DNA of 53,084 bases from SAR324 cluster bacterium (GTDB lineage: Bacteria; SAR324; JACQKK01). The notes beneath the pieces were generated by a model. It was not told the origin of the DNA. It did no database searches and saw nothing but the letters and a program-made list of their open reading frames with translations. Made by a program: the position numbers and the translations under genes. The stretch spans positions 1-53,084 of the forward strand of contig JACZRV010000013.1 of assembly GCA_022574555.1 (NCBI GenBank), given 5' to 3'. Each line of letters starts with the position of its first letter. Position 1 is the stretch's first letter. This document shows, one piece after another, positions 33,871-41,808 of the stretch.

Positions 33871-34527
33871 TTATGGCTCGAACCCGGCATTAGAGCCGGC
33901 CACGCGATCGTAGTGAAACGCGCCCGTGGCATCGAGAACGGCCCGCACGGTGACCGGTCCCGGCAAATCTTTATCCGGGGCCGCGCAGATTACGGTTCCA
34001 GTGAAATCCCCCCAACGCTGCTTCAAAACCGTCCTGATTTCGGGGATCCCCGTCATAAAGATCTCCCGACCGATGAGCAGATCCGCCCTCGATGCGATAA
34101 AATGCAGCGCCCATACCTTCTCGGCGATTTCCGGCGGCTCCAGTTTTATCGGAAGATGGAAATTCCGGGGAGTGATCCCGAGTCGATCGATAACAACCCA
34201 CAAAGAACGCCTTTTGTTTTCAAGCCAGAGACTATCGGGAAATACACCGGAATTGAGTATATCATGAGCCGTTTGGTTCAGTCTCAGAACCTCTTTCAAT
34301 CGTGTATCGGTCTGGATCACCACCCTCTCGAGTTCCTCTATATAGCCCTCCAACGGCTCCAACTGGGCGGATATGACGTCCACCAAGCCTCGGTAGGCTT
34401 CCGGGATGCGGCATTCCAGAGCGATCCGGTCGCCCTTTTCTATATCCCAGTTAACAGGCCCCAAAATTCTTCCGTCGGCCAACTTGAAACGAATGGCCCG
34501 CAAATCGAGAAGTGTTCCGGTGGGCAT
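33871..34527 (-). CDS. ABC-ATPase-like protein lacking Walker A (pseudo-ABC)
   Basis: 218 residues from ATG 34527. The N-terminal 40 residues follow an ABC nucleotide-binding domain: LLDLRAIRFKLADGRILGPV then EKGDRIALECRI, exactly where a Walker A GxxGxGK(S/T) should come, but IPEAYRGLVDV stands instead. LEPLEGYI matches the usual G-x-I turn. Later, PEIAEKVWALHFIASRADLL matches the segment from signature to Walker B, and GREIFMTGIPEIRTVL stands where DEPxxGLD would be. So the fold looks ABC-like with ATP-binding residues lost. No permease is adjacent; the gene is divergent from the spermidine-synthase-like gene. Function unknown; a longer reading frame to 34785 is possible but its extra part is not conserved-looking. 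Confidence 0.5.
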   Translation of the reverse strand: MPTGTLLDLRAIRFKLADGRILGPVNWDIEKGDRIALECRIPEAYRGLVDVISAQLEPLEGYIEELERVVIQTDTRLKEVLRLNQTAHDILNSGVFPDSLWLENKRRSLWVVIDRLGITPRNFHLPIKLEPPEIAEKVWALHFIASRADLLIGREIFMTGIPEIRTVLKQRWGDFTGTVICAAPDKDLPGPVTVRAVLDATGAFHYDRVAGSNAGFEP

Positions 34528-34750
34528 GATTACGTTTATCGAATGGGTGTGGCTAAGATGCCGGCCTCGCACCAGTATCCCTAGCCTTCGTCTGATTTTT
34601 GCTCGACATACCTTCGCTTGACATGGTGCGAACATACGACCATCATTTTGCGGAGCGCGCTGGAAAAGGCGCCGGGAGTAGTGTGGCGCATCGCGAATCC
34701 GGTGATTCACCATATGGTGGAAGGCCGAATTCGGCGGCGCAAATCCAGAG

Positions 34751-35569
34751 ATGGCAATCCCGATCCAGATGAAATTTCTCCACAATGAAAGGCGATTATA
34801 CGAATCGCGCAGCCGGTGGGGTGTGGTCCAGGTCTATGAGAAAAGAGACCGGCGCGAGTTGCGCTTCGGCAATAACGTTGTCCAAAGTGCCCAATCACTG
34901 GCGGCACCGCATACCCTCCTGTTCGAATACATTCGAGCGATGATGTCGGGCCTGCTCGTTTGCCCCAAGGCCCGTCACATGCTCCATCTCGGCCTGGGTG
35001 CGGGCAGCCTGCCACGGTTCATCCACCGCTATTGTCCAGACGTGCGGCAAAGGATCATTGAAATTAATCCCAGTGTCATCGAAGTAGCCTACCGCTTCTT
35101 CGATCTGCCCGTTTCGTCGCGGTTGTTGGTCAGCGAGAGCGAAGGCCGGGAGTATTTGGATGCGAATCAAGATACCTACGATTTGATATTCGTCGATGCG
35201 TTCACGGCAGAGGGGGCATCGGACGGGCTGGATGCGCCGGGATTTATCCGATCTTTGGATCGCCATTTGAGCCGTGGCGGCTGGGTGGTCAACAATATTT
35301 GGGGTTCCGATCTGGACTATTTGAACCGCATCGCTCGCCTGATGATCTCGAAATTTACTACGCTTTTTTCAATTCCGGTACGTTCGCACGCCAACGTGAT
35401 CCTCATCGGCGGGCAGACGATGAATCCACCGCAAGCCTCTTTGCTGATGAAACGCGCAGTGAAGCTGTCCGAGAGGCTTCCCATGGATTTCACCGTATGG
35501 CCGCGACGAATGAAACCCTACCGTCCCGAAAGAAATGAGATGGCGCCGAAGCTGATCGCCAAGGCATGA
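34751..35569 (+). CDS. Spermidine-synthase-like methyltransferase-fold protein
   Basis: 272 residues. The Rossmann core shows HLGLGAGSLPRFIHRY (glycine-rich motif I), VRQRIIEINPSVIEVA (acidic ligand) and TYDLIFVDAFTA, typical of the SpeE/spermidine-synthase superfamily. The N-terminal beta domain contains VVQVYEKRDRRELRFGNN. True spermidine synthases carry GGGDG at motif I and a D(S/T)xDP motif; here GLGAG and VDAF differ, so this may be one of the many uncharacterised paralogues. Start ATG 34751 or 34769 (MKFLHNER). No polyamine gene is adjacent. Confidence 0.75.
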   Translation: MAIPIQMKFLHNERRLYESRSRWGVVQVYEKRDRRELRFGNNVVQSAQSLAAPHTLLFEYIRAMMSGLLVCPKARHMLHLGLGAGSLPRFIHRYCPDVRQRIIEINPSVIEVAYRFFDLPVSSRLLVSESEGREYLDANQDTYDLIFVDAFTAEGASDGLDAPGFIRSLDRHLSRGGWVVNNIWGSDLDYLNRIARLMISKFTTLFSIPVRSHANVILIGGQTMNPPQASLLMKRAVKLSERLPMDFTVWPRRMKPYRPERNEMAPKLIAKA

Positions 35570-35580
35570 TGCTGTCTAGA

Positions 35581-35604
35581 TCCCCAGTATGGTCCCCTGT
35601 ATGG
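35581..35604. repeat. 12-base tandem duplication in the 35570-35935 gap
   Basis: TCCCCAGTATGG (35581-35592) is repeated as TCCCCTGTATGG (35593-35604). The 366-base gap between the SpeE-like gene and the dehalogenase holds no convincing gene. Near its right end CAGAATT occurs twice in tandem (35903-35916), and GGAG before ATG 35936 serves the next gene. Confidence 0.4.
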
Positions 35605-35935
35605 GGCGCCGCACCACACAGCGACGATCTTTCAGGAGATACTTCAGCCCCGACCCGGGCTCCGGGAAAATCCACAGCAGGCCGCGGAAGAATCCGGCTT
35701 ACATGCCGCATTCACCGTTTCTGGTCCGATCCTCGGCTATTGACTAACTCGCCAGATGCTGTGACTCAACATCCGGAGGTCTTGGACGGTATCGGACATC
35801 CCGCGATGTAAACGCCGTAGCAATCCGGTCGATTATTCGCCGCCGGAAAATGCGGTTGCAAAACGTCAAGTATCTGATACGACTCGCGATGAATCCACCA
35901 ACCAGAATTCAGAATTAAAATCGGAGAATTTACCT

Positions 35936-36619
35936 ATGAACGCGGGGAATCTCAAAGCTTTGGTATTTGACGCATACGGTACGATCTATGATGTCGCCTC
36001 GGTCTTCCAGCGGTGCGAGCACCACTTTCCAGGTCACGGAAAGGCCATCAGCGAACTATGGCGGGTCAAGCAACTGGAATATACTTGGCTGCGCACCCTA
36101 ATGGGGCGGTACGAGAATTTCGAACGCCTCACCGAAGACGGTTTGCGCCACACGTGCCGTGCCCTATCGCTGGAATTAAGCGATGCGGTGCTGCGGGATC
36201 TGATGAGCGAGTACTTCAAACTCGCGACTTATTCCGAGGTGCCGGCTGCATTGGAACGGCTGGCTGCCAAGATGCCGCTCGCTATTCTATCCAATGGCAG
36301 TCCCGCCATGTTGCAAAAGGTGACGGAGCACAACGGACTGACTGACCGGTTTCAGGCGATTCTAAGTGTGGACGGTCTGAAGATATTCAAACCATCGCCT
36401 CGGGTTTACGAGTCGGCAGTGAATCGCCTCGGCATCGCCAAGGAGGCGATCGGATTCGTTTCTTCCAATTATTGGGATGCGGTCGGTGCCAAGGCGTATG
36501 GATTTTATGTGCTGTGGATCAACCGATTCAAAAGGGTACAGGACGAGTTGGGCGTCGCCCCGGACCAGGAAGTTTTTACCATGAACCAAATTGCCGATTG
36601 GGTGGAGGCAGGCACATAG
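35936..36619 (+). CDS. L-2-haloacid dehalogenase (type II HAD)
   Basis: 227 residues. The nucleophile Asp12 lies in VFDAYGTIYDV; the substrate-carboxylate Arg43 in LWRVKQLEYTWLRTLMGRYE, a type II hallmark; Ser-Asn in ILSNGSP; Lys in IFKPSPRVY; and SSNYWDAVGAK near the C-terminus matches the S-x-N-x-x-D motif of true haloacid dehalogenases. The enzyme converts L-2-haloacids to D-2-hydroxyacids. These residues are all present, so activity is likely. It has its own Shine-Dalgarno (GGAG, nine bases before ATG 35936) and no operon partner. Confidence 0.9.
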   Translation: MNAGNLKALVFDAYGTIYDVASVFQRCEHHFPGHGKAISELWRVKQLEYTWLRTLMGRYENFERLTEDGLRHTCRALSLELSDAVLRDLMSEYFKLATYSEVPAALERLAAKMPLAILSNGSPAMLQKVTEHNGLTDRFQAILSVDGLKIFKPSPRVYESAVNRLGIAKEAIGFVSSNYWDAVGAKAYGFYVLWINRFKRVQDELGVAPDQEVFTMNQIADWVEAGT

Positions 36620-36625
36620 CTGTTT

Positions 36626-36655
36626 GGCATATGCCGGCGCCCCTCCAAATTTGGA
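36626..36655. promoter_or_regulatory. Two adjacent perfect palindromes
   Basis: GGCATATGCC (36626-36635) and TCCAAATTTGGA (36644-36655), eight bases apart, lie between the dehalogenase stop and the HD-GYP-like gene. A TATAAT is at 36685-36690 but without a matching -35. They may be operator sites; no known regulator is implied. Confidence 0.3.
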
Positions 36656-36820
36656 TTTGCAAGACGTAATTAAGCCCAAGATTCTATAATCCCGCTCTGG
36701 AAAGTCAGGGAAATTCGGTGTACGCTTACAACTTGATTGCGAGCGGCTGCCGTCGGCGCAGGAAAGCGGAAAGTTGCGGCAGATTTGTCGAAAAATTCAT
36801 GGACATGCAATTCGAATAAC

Positions 36821-38224
36821 ATGGCAGATCCGTTGAAAACAGTCAGCGTCAAGGAATTGACGCCCGGCATGACGATCCGGGAGATCAACGAGTTGTCATT
36901 CGACTACGCAACCCTAGACCCCAAGACCGTTCAGTTTCTAAAGACCAATTTTAAGGGCGCAACCGCTGTCGTCATCAATGACGCTGGCAGGGAATCGGTG
37001 CCCATGGAAAATCTACAGGCGTTCGATCACCTGGATTCGATTGCCAACATTCCCGATACCCTGAAAATCGCCTCTGTCGTCCCTGGACTGGCACGATCCA
37101 TGGAGAAATACGGTTTCCTGGAATTCCGGGTTACGACACCGGCCGGCAAAGCGGCGCAACCGGAACAAGCGGTACAAGCAGAAATGGCCGCTCCGGAAAT
37201 CATTGCGGTCTCATCCAAGCAGGCGCATGAGGCTCGGGTAGAGGAAGTCAAGGATTTCCTAGGCAAGATCGAGGGGGCGGAAGCGAGCCGGGACAAATCC
37301 TCCTCCTTGGTGGAGGAAATGCTGGACCAGGGTCGCGCCGGAAAGTTCACCGCCAAAGGTGCAGGAGCGGCGGTCGAGGAGATTCTGGAACAAGGCGCCT
37401 CGTCGGCCATGAACGCGGTTGCTGGCTTGAAAGGAAGCGACCAGACCTATACCCACTGCGTGGATATGTCCGTGATATTTCAGGAAGCCTACGCCGACAT
37501 ACTCAGGCACAACGGTAAAGAGGTCACCAGCGAGATCAACCGATTTACGCTCATCTCCGGGTTCATGCACGATATCGGCAAGAGTGAGGTTCCCAAGGAA
37601 ATCCTCGAAAGTACGGTGCGTTTCGCCCCCGACAGCAAGGAAATGCTGATGCTGCGCAACCACACCACCTACGGCGCCCGCATTCTCAACGATCTGGGAA
37701 TGAGTAAGGCAACGATAAATGTGGCCCATTATCACCACGTCAAGAAGGACTCGACCCTATTCACCAGCTACCCCGATATTTCATACGACAAGGTTTTGCC
37801 GCTCACGAGGCTGGCATCGGTTGTGGACGTCTATCAAGCCCTGATTGGCAAGCGGAAATACAAGCGCAATTGGGTGCCTGGCAAGGCGACCGAGTACTTG
37901 ATAAAATTGCGCGGCAGTGAGTTCGAGCACCGCATGTTGGATTACTTTATTCGGGCGGTGGGGAAATACCCCCTGGGCTCATTGCTGAGACTTTCCAACA
38001 ATAGCCTGGGCTTCGTGGTTCATATCGCGCCGGCGGAAGATCCTGAAAAGCCGGTGGTGGTCGTCGTGGAAAACGGCCAGGGAGAATTGCTGACTCATCA
38101 TCAACTGATCGACCTCATGATGGAACCCGATGTCACCGTGGTCGAGGTGGTCGATCACTACGAGTATTACAACGAATCGGAGGACCAAGCTTACAATATA
38201 TTCAGATCCATTACTTTGGGCTGA
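36821..38224 (+). CDS. HD-GYP-like phosphodiesterase-fold protein
   Basis: 467 residues from ATG 36821 (MADPLKTV). The N-terminal 60 or so residues match the DUF3391-type domain that precedes HD-GYP units (VKELTPGMTI). A charged linker follows, then the HD domain with GFMHDIGKSEVP, HYHHVKKD and PLTRLASVVDVYQALIGKRK. The region that gives the family its name reads SYP (FTSYPD) in place of GYP, and the preceding G-x-G is missing. HD-GYP enzymes hydrolyse c-di-GMP; the HD pair and the later D-V-Y-x-A-L motif are kept, so catalysis cannot be excluded. No Shine-Dalgarno is seen. The glutathione synthetase gene starts within about five bases of its stop. Confidence 0.75.
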   Translation: MADPLKTVSVKELTPGMTIREINELSFDYATLDPKTVQFLKTNFKGATAVVINDAGRESVPMENLQAFDHLDSIANIPDTLKIASVVPGLARSMEKYGFLEFRVTTPAGKAAQPEQAVQAEMAAPEIIAVSSKQAHEARVEEVKDFLGKIEGAEASRDKSSSLVEEMLDQGRAGKFTAKGAGAAVEEILEQGASSAMNAVAGLKGSDQTYTHCVDMSVIFQEAYADILRHNGKEVTSEINRFTLISGFMHDIGKSEVPKEILESTVRFAPDSKEMLMLRNHTTYGARILNDLGMSKATINVAHYHHVKKDSTLFTSYPDISYDKVLPLTRLASVVDVYQALIGKRKYKRNWVPGKATEYLIKLRGSEFEHRMLDYFIRAVGKYPLGSLLRLSNNSLGFVVHIAPAEDPEKPVVVVVENGQGELLTHHQLIDLMMEPDVTVVEVVDHYEYYNESEDQAYNIFRSITLG

Positions 38225-38228
38225 GCCC

Positions 38229-39617
38229 TTGCAAGGCGAAGCTCCGATCGCTCGGTTGCAGGTAGCAGTCGATTTCGCGCTGGCGAACGGACTGGTCAAG
38301 CTCTCCGGCGACGACAGATTGGTTCACGCCCCGTTCACCCTCTCGCCCTGCCCCATACATCCCGCTCCACATCAGACGCTTTCCAGTCTGACACCGATTT
38401 TCAACGAACTGGCATTCAATCTCTCCCGAGACGTCGATTTTCTCGTAGAAGTATTGGAATCCGGCAGCCGCGACGATCCTTTCATGGCGCGGATGCTGAA
38501 CTTGGCAAGACATGGCAAGGGCAACCAGCCCCTGTCGATGGCGGTCAACCGGAGTGATTATTTTCTTTGCGACGATGAAAACAGCCCGGCCCCAAAACCG
38601 GTTCAGGTTGAACTGAACACGATCGCGGCAAGTTATCCCGCGTTGTCATCGAGGGTGCAGAGTCTACACCGTTTTCTTCATCTTGGGACTGAACGGGAAC
38701 AGCGACTGGTTTCGGACGACCCGATTCCGCCGCTGGCCGAAACCTTTAGTTTCGCCTATGAGCGCTATGGAAACGCCGGCTGCGTGGTCATGGTGGTGCA
38801 ACGGGACGAGCGAAACCTGTTCGATCAACGCCTACTGGAATTCGCCCTGATCGAGCGGGGCATTCCCATGCGGCGCGTGACGTTGGCCGAGATCGGCTCG
38901 GAAGGCAGCATTCGCGACGGGCACTTGATGATCCGAGGCGAGATCGCCTGCCTGGTTTACATGCGGGCGGGATACGGACCCGAGGACTATGTTGCAGCGG
39001 ATGCATGGCGCGGCCGCGAACTAATCGAAAACTCATCCGCGGTGGCCATCCCCACCGTGGCCGGGCAACTGGCGGGAAGCAAGAAGATTCAGCAACTCCT
39101 TAGCGGCCTGCCTCTTTTGTCCCGCTACGTCACGGAAGAAAACGCCAGAGACATAGCAGCCACTTTCGCCGGTCTGTATGACCCGGAGGAGCTTGTCGCC
39201 ATCGATGGCGAGGAACTGCCCGCATGGCGCGCCGCGATACGATACCCCGAGCGATACGTGATCAAACCACAGCGGGAAGGGGGAGGGAACAATCTTTTCG
39301 GTGCCGGCATGGTCGCCTTTCTCTCCGCGAGTACACTTGCACAGCGCGCAGCCTTTATCGTGATGGAACGCATCGTACCCCAATCCCGATATTCACCGAT
39401 GGTCAAGGAAGGTCGGCTCCTCGAGGAAAGCGCGGTCAGCGAAATTGGGCGATTTGGCGTTCTGGTAGCCGAAGGAGGTCATATTCTCAAAAATAGGGAC
39501 GCCGGCTACCTGGTGCGCACCAAACCCGCTGCAAGACTGGAAGGCGGGATATCGGCGGGATTTGGCTACTTGGATAGCCTGATTCTGGAAGAACCGATAT
39601 CGGTGAACCAAAAATAA
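38229..39617 (+). CDS. Glutathione synthetase, eukaryotic type
   Basis: About 462 residues from TTG 38229; eukaryotic enzymes are about 474. The clearest mark is YVIKPQREGGGNNLFG near residue 344, the glycine-rich ATP loop of eukaryotic glutathione synthetase, quite unlike the ATP-grasp of bacterial GshB (about 315 residues). Other agreeing segments are VNRSDYFLCDD, QVELNTIAASYP, FVMERI-like FIVMERIVPQ and the C-terminal LVRTKPAARLEGGISAGFGY. It joins gamma-glutamylcysteine and glycine with ATP. No gamma-glutamylcysteine ligase is near. The start is uncertain: ATG 38130 would overlap the HD-GYP gene by 95 bases, and no Shine-Dalgarno supports TTG 38229. Bacterial occurrences are uncommon, so transfer from a eukaryote or a rare bacterial branch is possible. 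Confidence 0.85.
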   Translation: MQGEAPIARLQVAVDFALANGLVKLSGDDRLVHAPFTLSPCPIHPAPHQTLSSLTPIFNELAFNLSRDVDFLVEVLESGSRDDPFMARMLNLARHGKGNQPLSMAVNRSDYFLCDDENSPAPKPVQVELNTIAASYPALSSRVQSLHRFLHLGTEREQRLVSDDPIPPLAETFSFAYERYGNAGCVVMVVQRDERNLFDQRLLEFALIERGIPMRRVTLAEIGSEGSIRDGHLMIRGEIACLVYMRAGYGPEDYVAADAWRGRELIENSSAVAIPTVAGQLAGSKKIQQLLSGLPLLSRYVTEENARDIAATFAGLYDPEELVAIDGEELPAWRAAIRYPERYVIKPQREGGGNNLFGAGMVAFLSASTLAQRAAFIVMERIVPQSRYSPMVKEGRLLEESAVSEIGRFGVLVAEGGHILKNRDAGYLVRTKPAARLEGGISAGFGYLDSLILEEPISVNQK

Positions 39618-40084
39618 ATCTAATAATTTATGGCCATTACTTCATAAATACGGTCCTGATCCGGAAGGCGCCAACCCATTCCGTGATCATAAATCCGCGG
39701 TACGCAAGTCAAATTCCAATCCGATTTTATTCTAATTTACTGGATAAATTGACAAAACGGTGTTAGCTTCGCAAGCGGGGCGGGAGTGTGTCCCAGTTCG
39801 GGATGATTGAAGAGCCGGTAATCGCCAGGTTCACTATTGGCCCCGGTATATCGGCCTGGGATGGAAAGCCGAAATCGTTGAACGTGCGTCCGCAATCCGC
39901 AATTAAAAGGAAATTCATCGGCACCCTTCATCCTGTCGATGGGATAGGTAAGCCGGTTACCATTCGATCCGGTTGAGGCGGCGCCCTTATCAGGCGCCGT
40001 CCGGCGTCCGTGGAGCGAAAAGGATTTCGACCTAGGGACGCCCAAGAGTTCTCTCCGGCCGGAAATTTTTAGGAGCGAACCTAT
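39618..40084. other. 467-base gap with a hairpin, no clear gene
   Basis: AT-rich at its left. TTGACA at 39749-39754 has no fitting -10. A 62-residue frame at 39788-39976 lacks any protein-like pattern. A perfect 7-bp hairpin CGGCGCC/GGCGCCG (39979-39999, loop CTTATCA) lies 85 bases before the next gene, whose AGGAG is nine bases before ATG 40085. The promoter of that gene is probably in here. Confidence 0.4.
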
Positions 40085-41551
40085 ATGGCAATGGATTACG
40101 AGGTCCGACCCGAATTTGAAGATTCGTCGCTTTCCGAGTTGCTCGATACGTCAGTGATGTGCTTCCAAGGTGTGGGGGATAACCAAAACGATATTCTTCA
40201 GCGTTTCTTCGGGGTCAGCACCGTTCGAGATCTGGCCAATCTGCATTACTTTCTCTGGTCACTGGGCATACAAGAATTGGCGCTCCAGGAGGAGGGTAAC
40301 GGCAACAGGCCCGTCGAGGAATTAGCCCAACAGCAACAACTGAAATTTTCCGTAAGACAGGAGTATTCCAACCGGAATGCCCGTGAATTGCTGGACTTGC
40401 CCATACGCGCCCTCGACGGGCTCAGCCCGGCCGAGGCGCTCGCTTTGTACGATGGGTTCCGAATCACCAACGTGACCCAGTTCGTGCAAAACCGGATCAT
40501 GCTGGAGGCTCGGATCATTGAATACCTGCAAAAAGTCGAATCCGGGGAAATCAGCGAGGCGGACACGGACATGCAAATCGCGTCCATATTGCTGGCTGGC
40601 GGGGACATTCCCGACGCCGAGGCGGCGCGCAAAGCCTTGGCCGGCGGCGAAGGAGGCGTCGGCCGAATGGCCGGCAATATCGCCGAACATCTCCGTTCGC
40701 GGCTGGACGATATGAAGAACCGTGCTCGCGAAAAAGCAGGGCAAATCGCGGCCCGTCCGACGGCTACCTCGGAGGAATTGGCCGAAGACGCCAGCCGGGT
40801 GCGGCCAGGGATGCGCGTTGACCGGGAAAGCGTTAGCCGGGTAGAGGCAATCCGTGGCTCGCGTAAGACAGATCAAATCACCGAGGGGGTCTCGTCACGA
40901 CAGGCCATGATGGATCGCATGCGGGCGAGCACCGAATCGGCCACCACGCGCAGGGCGCCTCCGACACCCCGGCGAACCCCTGCGCAGCCATCAGAACCCG
41001 AATCGGTCCCGGTCGAAACCGCCACCGCTGAGGAAATTCCGCCTTCCCGCCCGGCTGATCAAAGGACCGGCCTGCCGGCCTTTGCGCCGTGGATCGCCGC
41101 GGCCGCCGTCGCCTTTTTGATCGCCGGCGGGGTCTGGATCTGGTTGCGCTCCACAGAACCTCCCATCTCGGTTGTGGCCACCCTGGAGACCGAGCAGGGC
41201 ACCCAGGGTGTTGAAGAACAACCCGCGGAAACGCCGCCCGCTGATGAAATCACGCCAAGCCAAACCGAGCCAGGCTCGACCGCACCAGCACAGACCACGG
41301 CAGGCGAGGTCACGTCCGCTGCGGCGGAAAGTCCGCTCACGGCAATCGAAACCAAACCGCCTGCGCCTCCACCGCTGCCCGTGCGGGCCGTGCATCGCGT
41401 GCGGAGCGGTCAATCATTATGGCGTATAAGCCGGGGTTATTATCACAATCCGGAGCTTTGGCCCTGGATATACCGCGAAAACCGGGATAAAATCGACGAT
41501 CCGGAAATAATATTCCCCAGGCAGCAGATCAATATTCCGGAGATTCCTTAG
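40085..41551 (+). CDS. Membrane protein with two HhH-like repeats and C-terminal LysM
   Basis: 488 residues. Two similar segments, about 18-68 and 100-150, each begin ELLD and carry a G-hydrophobic turn (CFQGVGDNQNDIL; ALDGLSPAEALALY), like helix-hairpin-helix units, so an internal duplication. A charged linker (about 190-330) rich in Arg, Glu, Ser and Pro follows. One transmembrane helix (about 334-354) crosses the membrane, then a Thr/Pro/Glu-rich stalk, and a LysM domain (about 435-486: HRVRSGQSLWRISRGYYHNP...FPRQQINIP) ends it. Topology: the repeats in the cytoplasm and LysM outside, contacting peptidoglycan. It could link DNA or a cytoplasmic partner to the wall. I know no named family with this architecture. 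Confidence 0.65.
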   Translation: MAMDYEVRPEFEDSSLSELLDTSVMCFQGVGDNQNDILQRFFGVSTVRDLANLHYFLWSLGIQELALQEEGNGNRPVEELAQQQQLKFSVRQEYSNRNARELLDLPIRALDGLSPAEALALYDGFRITNVTQFVQNRIMLEARIIEYLQKVESGEISEADTDMQIASILLAGGDIPDAEAARKALAGGEGGVGRMAGNIAEHLRSRLDDMKNRAREKAGQIAARPTATSEELAEDASRVRPGMRVDRESVSRVEAIRGSRKTDQITEGVSSRQAMMDRMRASTESATTRRAPPTPRRTPAQPSEPESVPVETATAEEIPPSRPADQRTGLPAFAPWIAAAAVAFLIAGGVWIWLRSTEPPISVVATLETEQGTQGVEEQPAETPPADEITPSQTEPGSTAPAQTTAGEVTSAAAESPLTAIETKPPAPPPLPVRAVHRVRSGQSLWRISRGYYHNPELWPWIYRENRDKIDDPEIIFPRQQINIPEIP

Positions 41552-41556
41552 ACTTG

Positions 41557-41575
41557 GGCTGCGTGGTGCGCAGCC
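41557..41575 (+). terminator. Hairpin directly after the LysM gene
   Basis: Perfect 7-bp stem GGCTGCG/CGCAGCC, loop TGGTG, six bases after the stop. No T-run, so weak as an intrinsic terminator. Confidence 0.35.
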
Positions 41576-41726
41576 GAAACTGGGGGAGATTCGCGTTGCC
41601 CATCCCGAAATGAGGGATGATCTGACGCGAATTCAAGACTCGCTCGGCGACGAAATAGGAGTTCGGATGATGATGCTGCAGAACCGCTTCGAGGGCTCGA
41701 CCCGCTGTTCGCCGATTTAAGGTTTT

Positions 41727-41760
41727 AGCCGGCGCTCGTACGGGAATACGCGAGCCGGCT
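41727..41760. terminator. Long imperfect hairpin between convergent genes
   Basis: AGCCGGC (41727-41733) pairs with GCCGGCT (41754-41760), with further paired bases inside and a short loop. It lies 48 bases from the stop of the giant gene on the minus strand and downstream of the LysM gene on the plus strand, a place for a shared terminator; T-runs are weak on both strands. Confidence 0.35.
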
Positions 41761-41808
41761 TGGCCCCCTTCCCACGCCGGGCTGATCGTTTCTCCCCGCC
41801 ACCGCCCA

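Noticed and set aside
35566..35811. 81-residue frame after the SpeE-like gene
   Set aside because: Its repeat SPVWSPVW is only the 12-base tandem duplication translated; composition is not protein-like.
39749..39771. Perfect TTGACA as a -35 box
   Set aside because: No acceptable -10 at 16-19 bases downstream.
39788..39976. 62-residue frame in the gap before the LysM gene
   Set aside because: Starts at GTG, has no conserved-looking pattern and no partner; kept only as a note.
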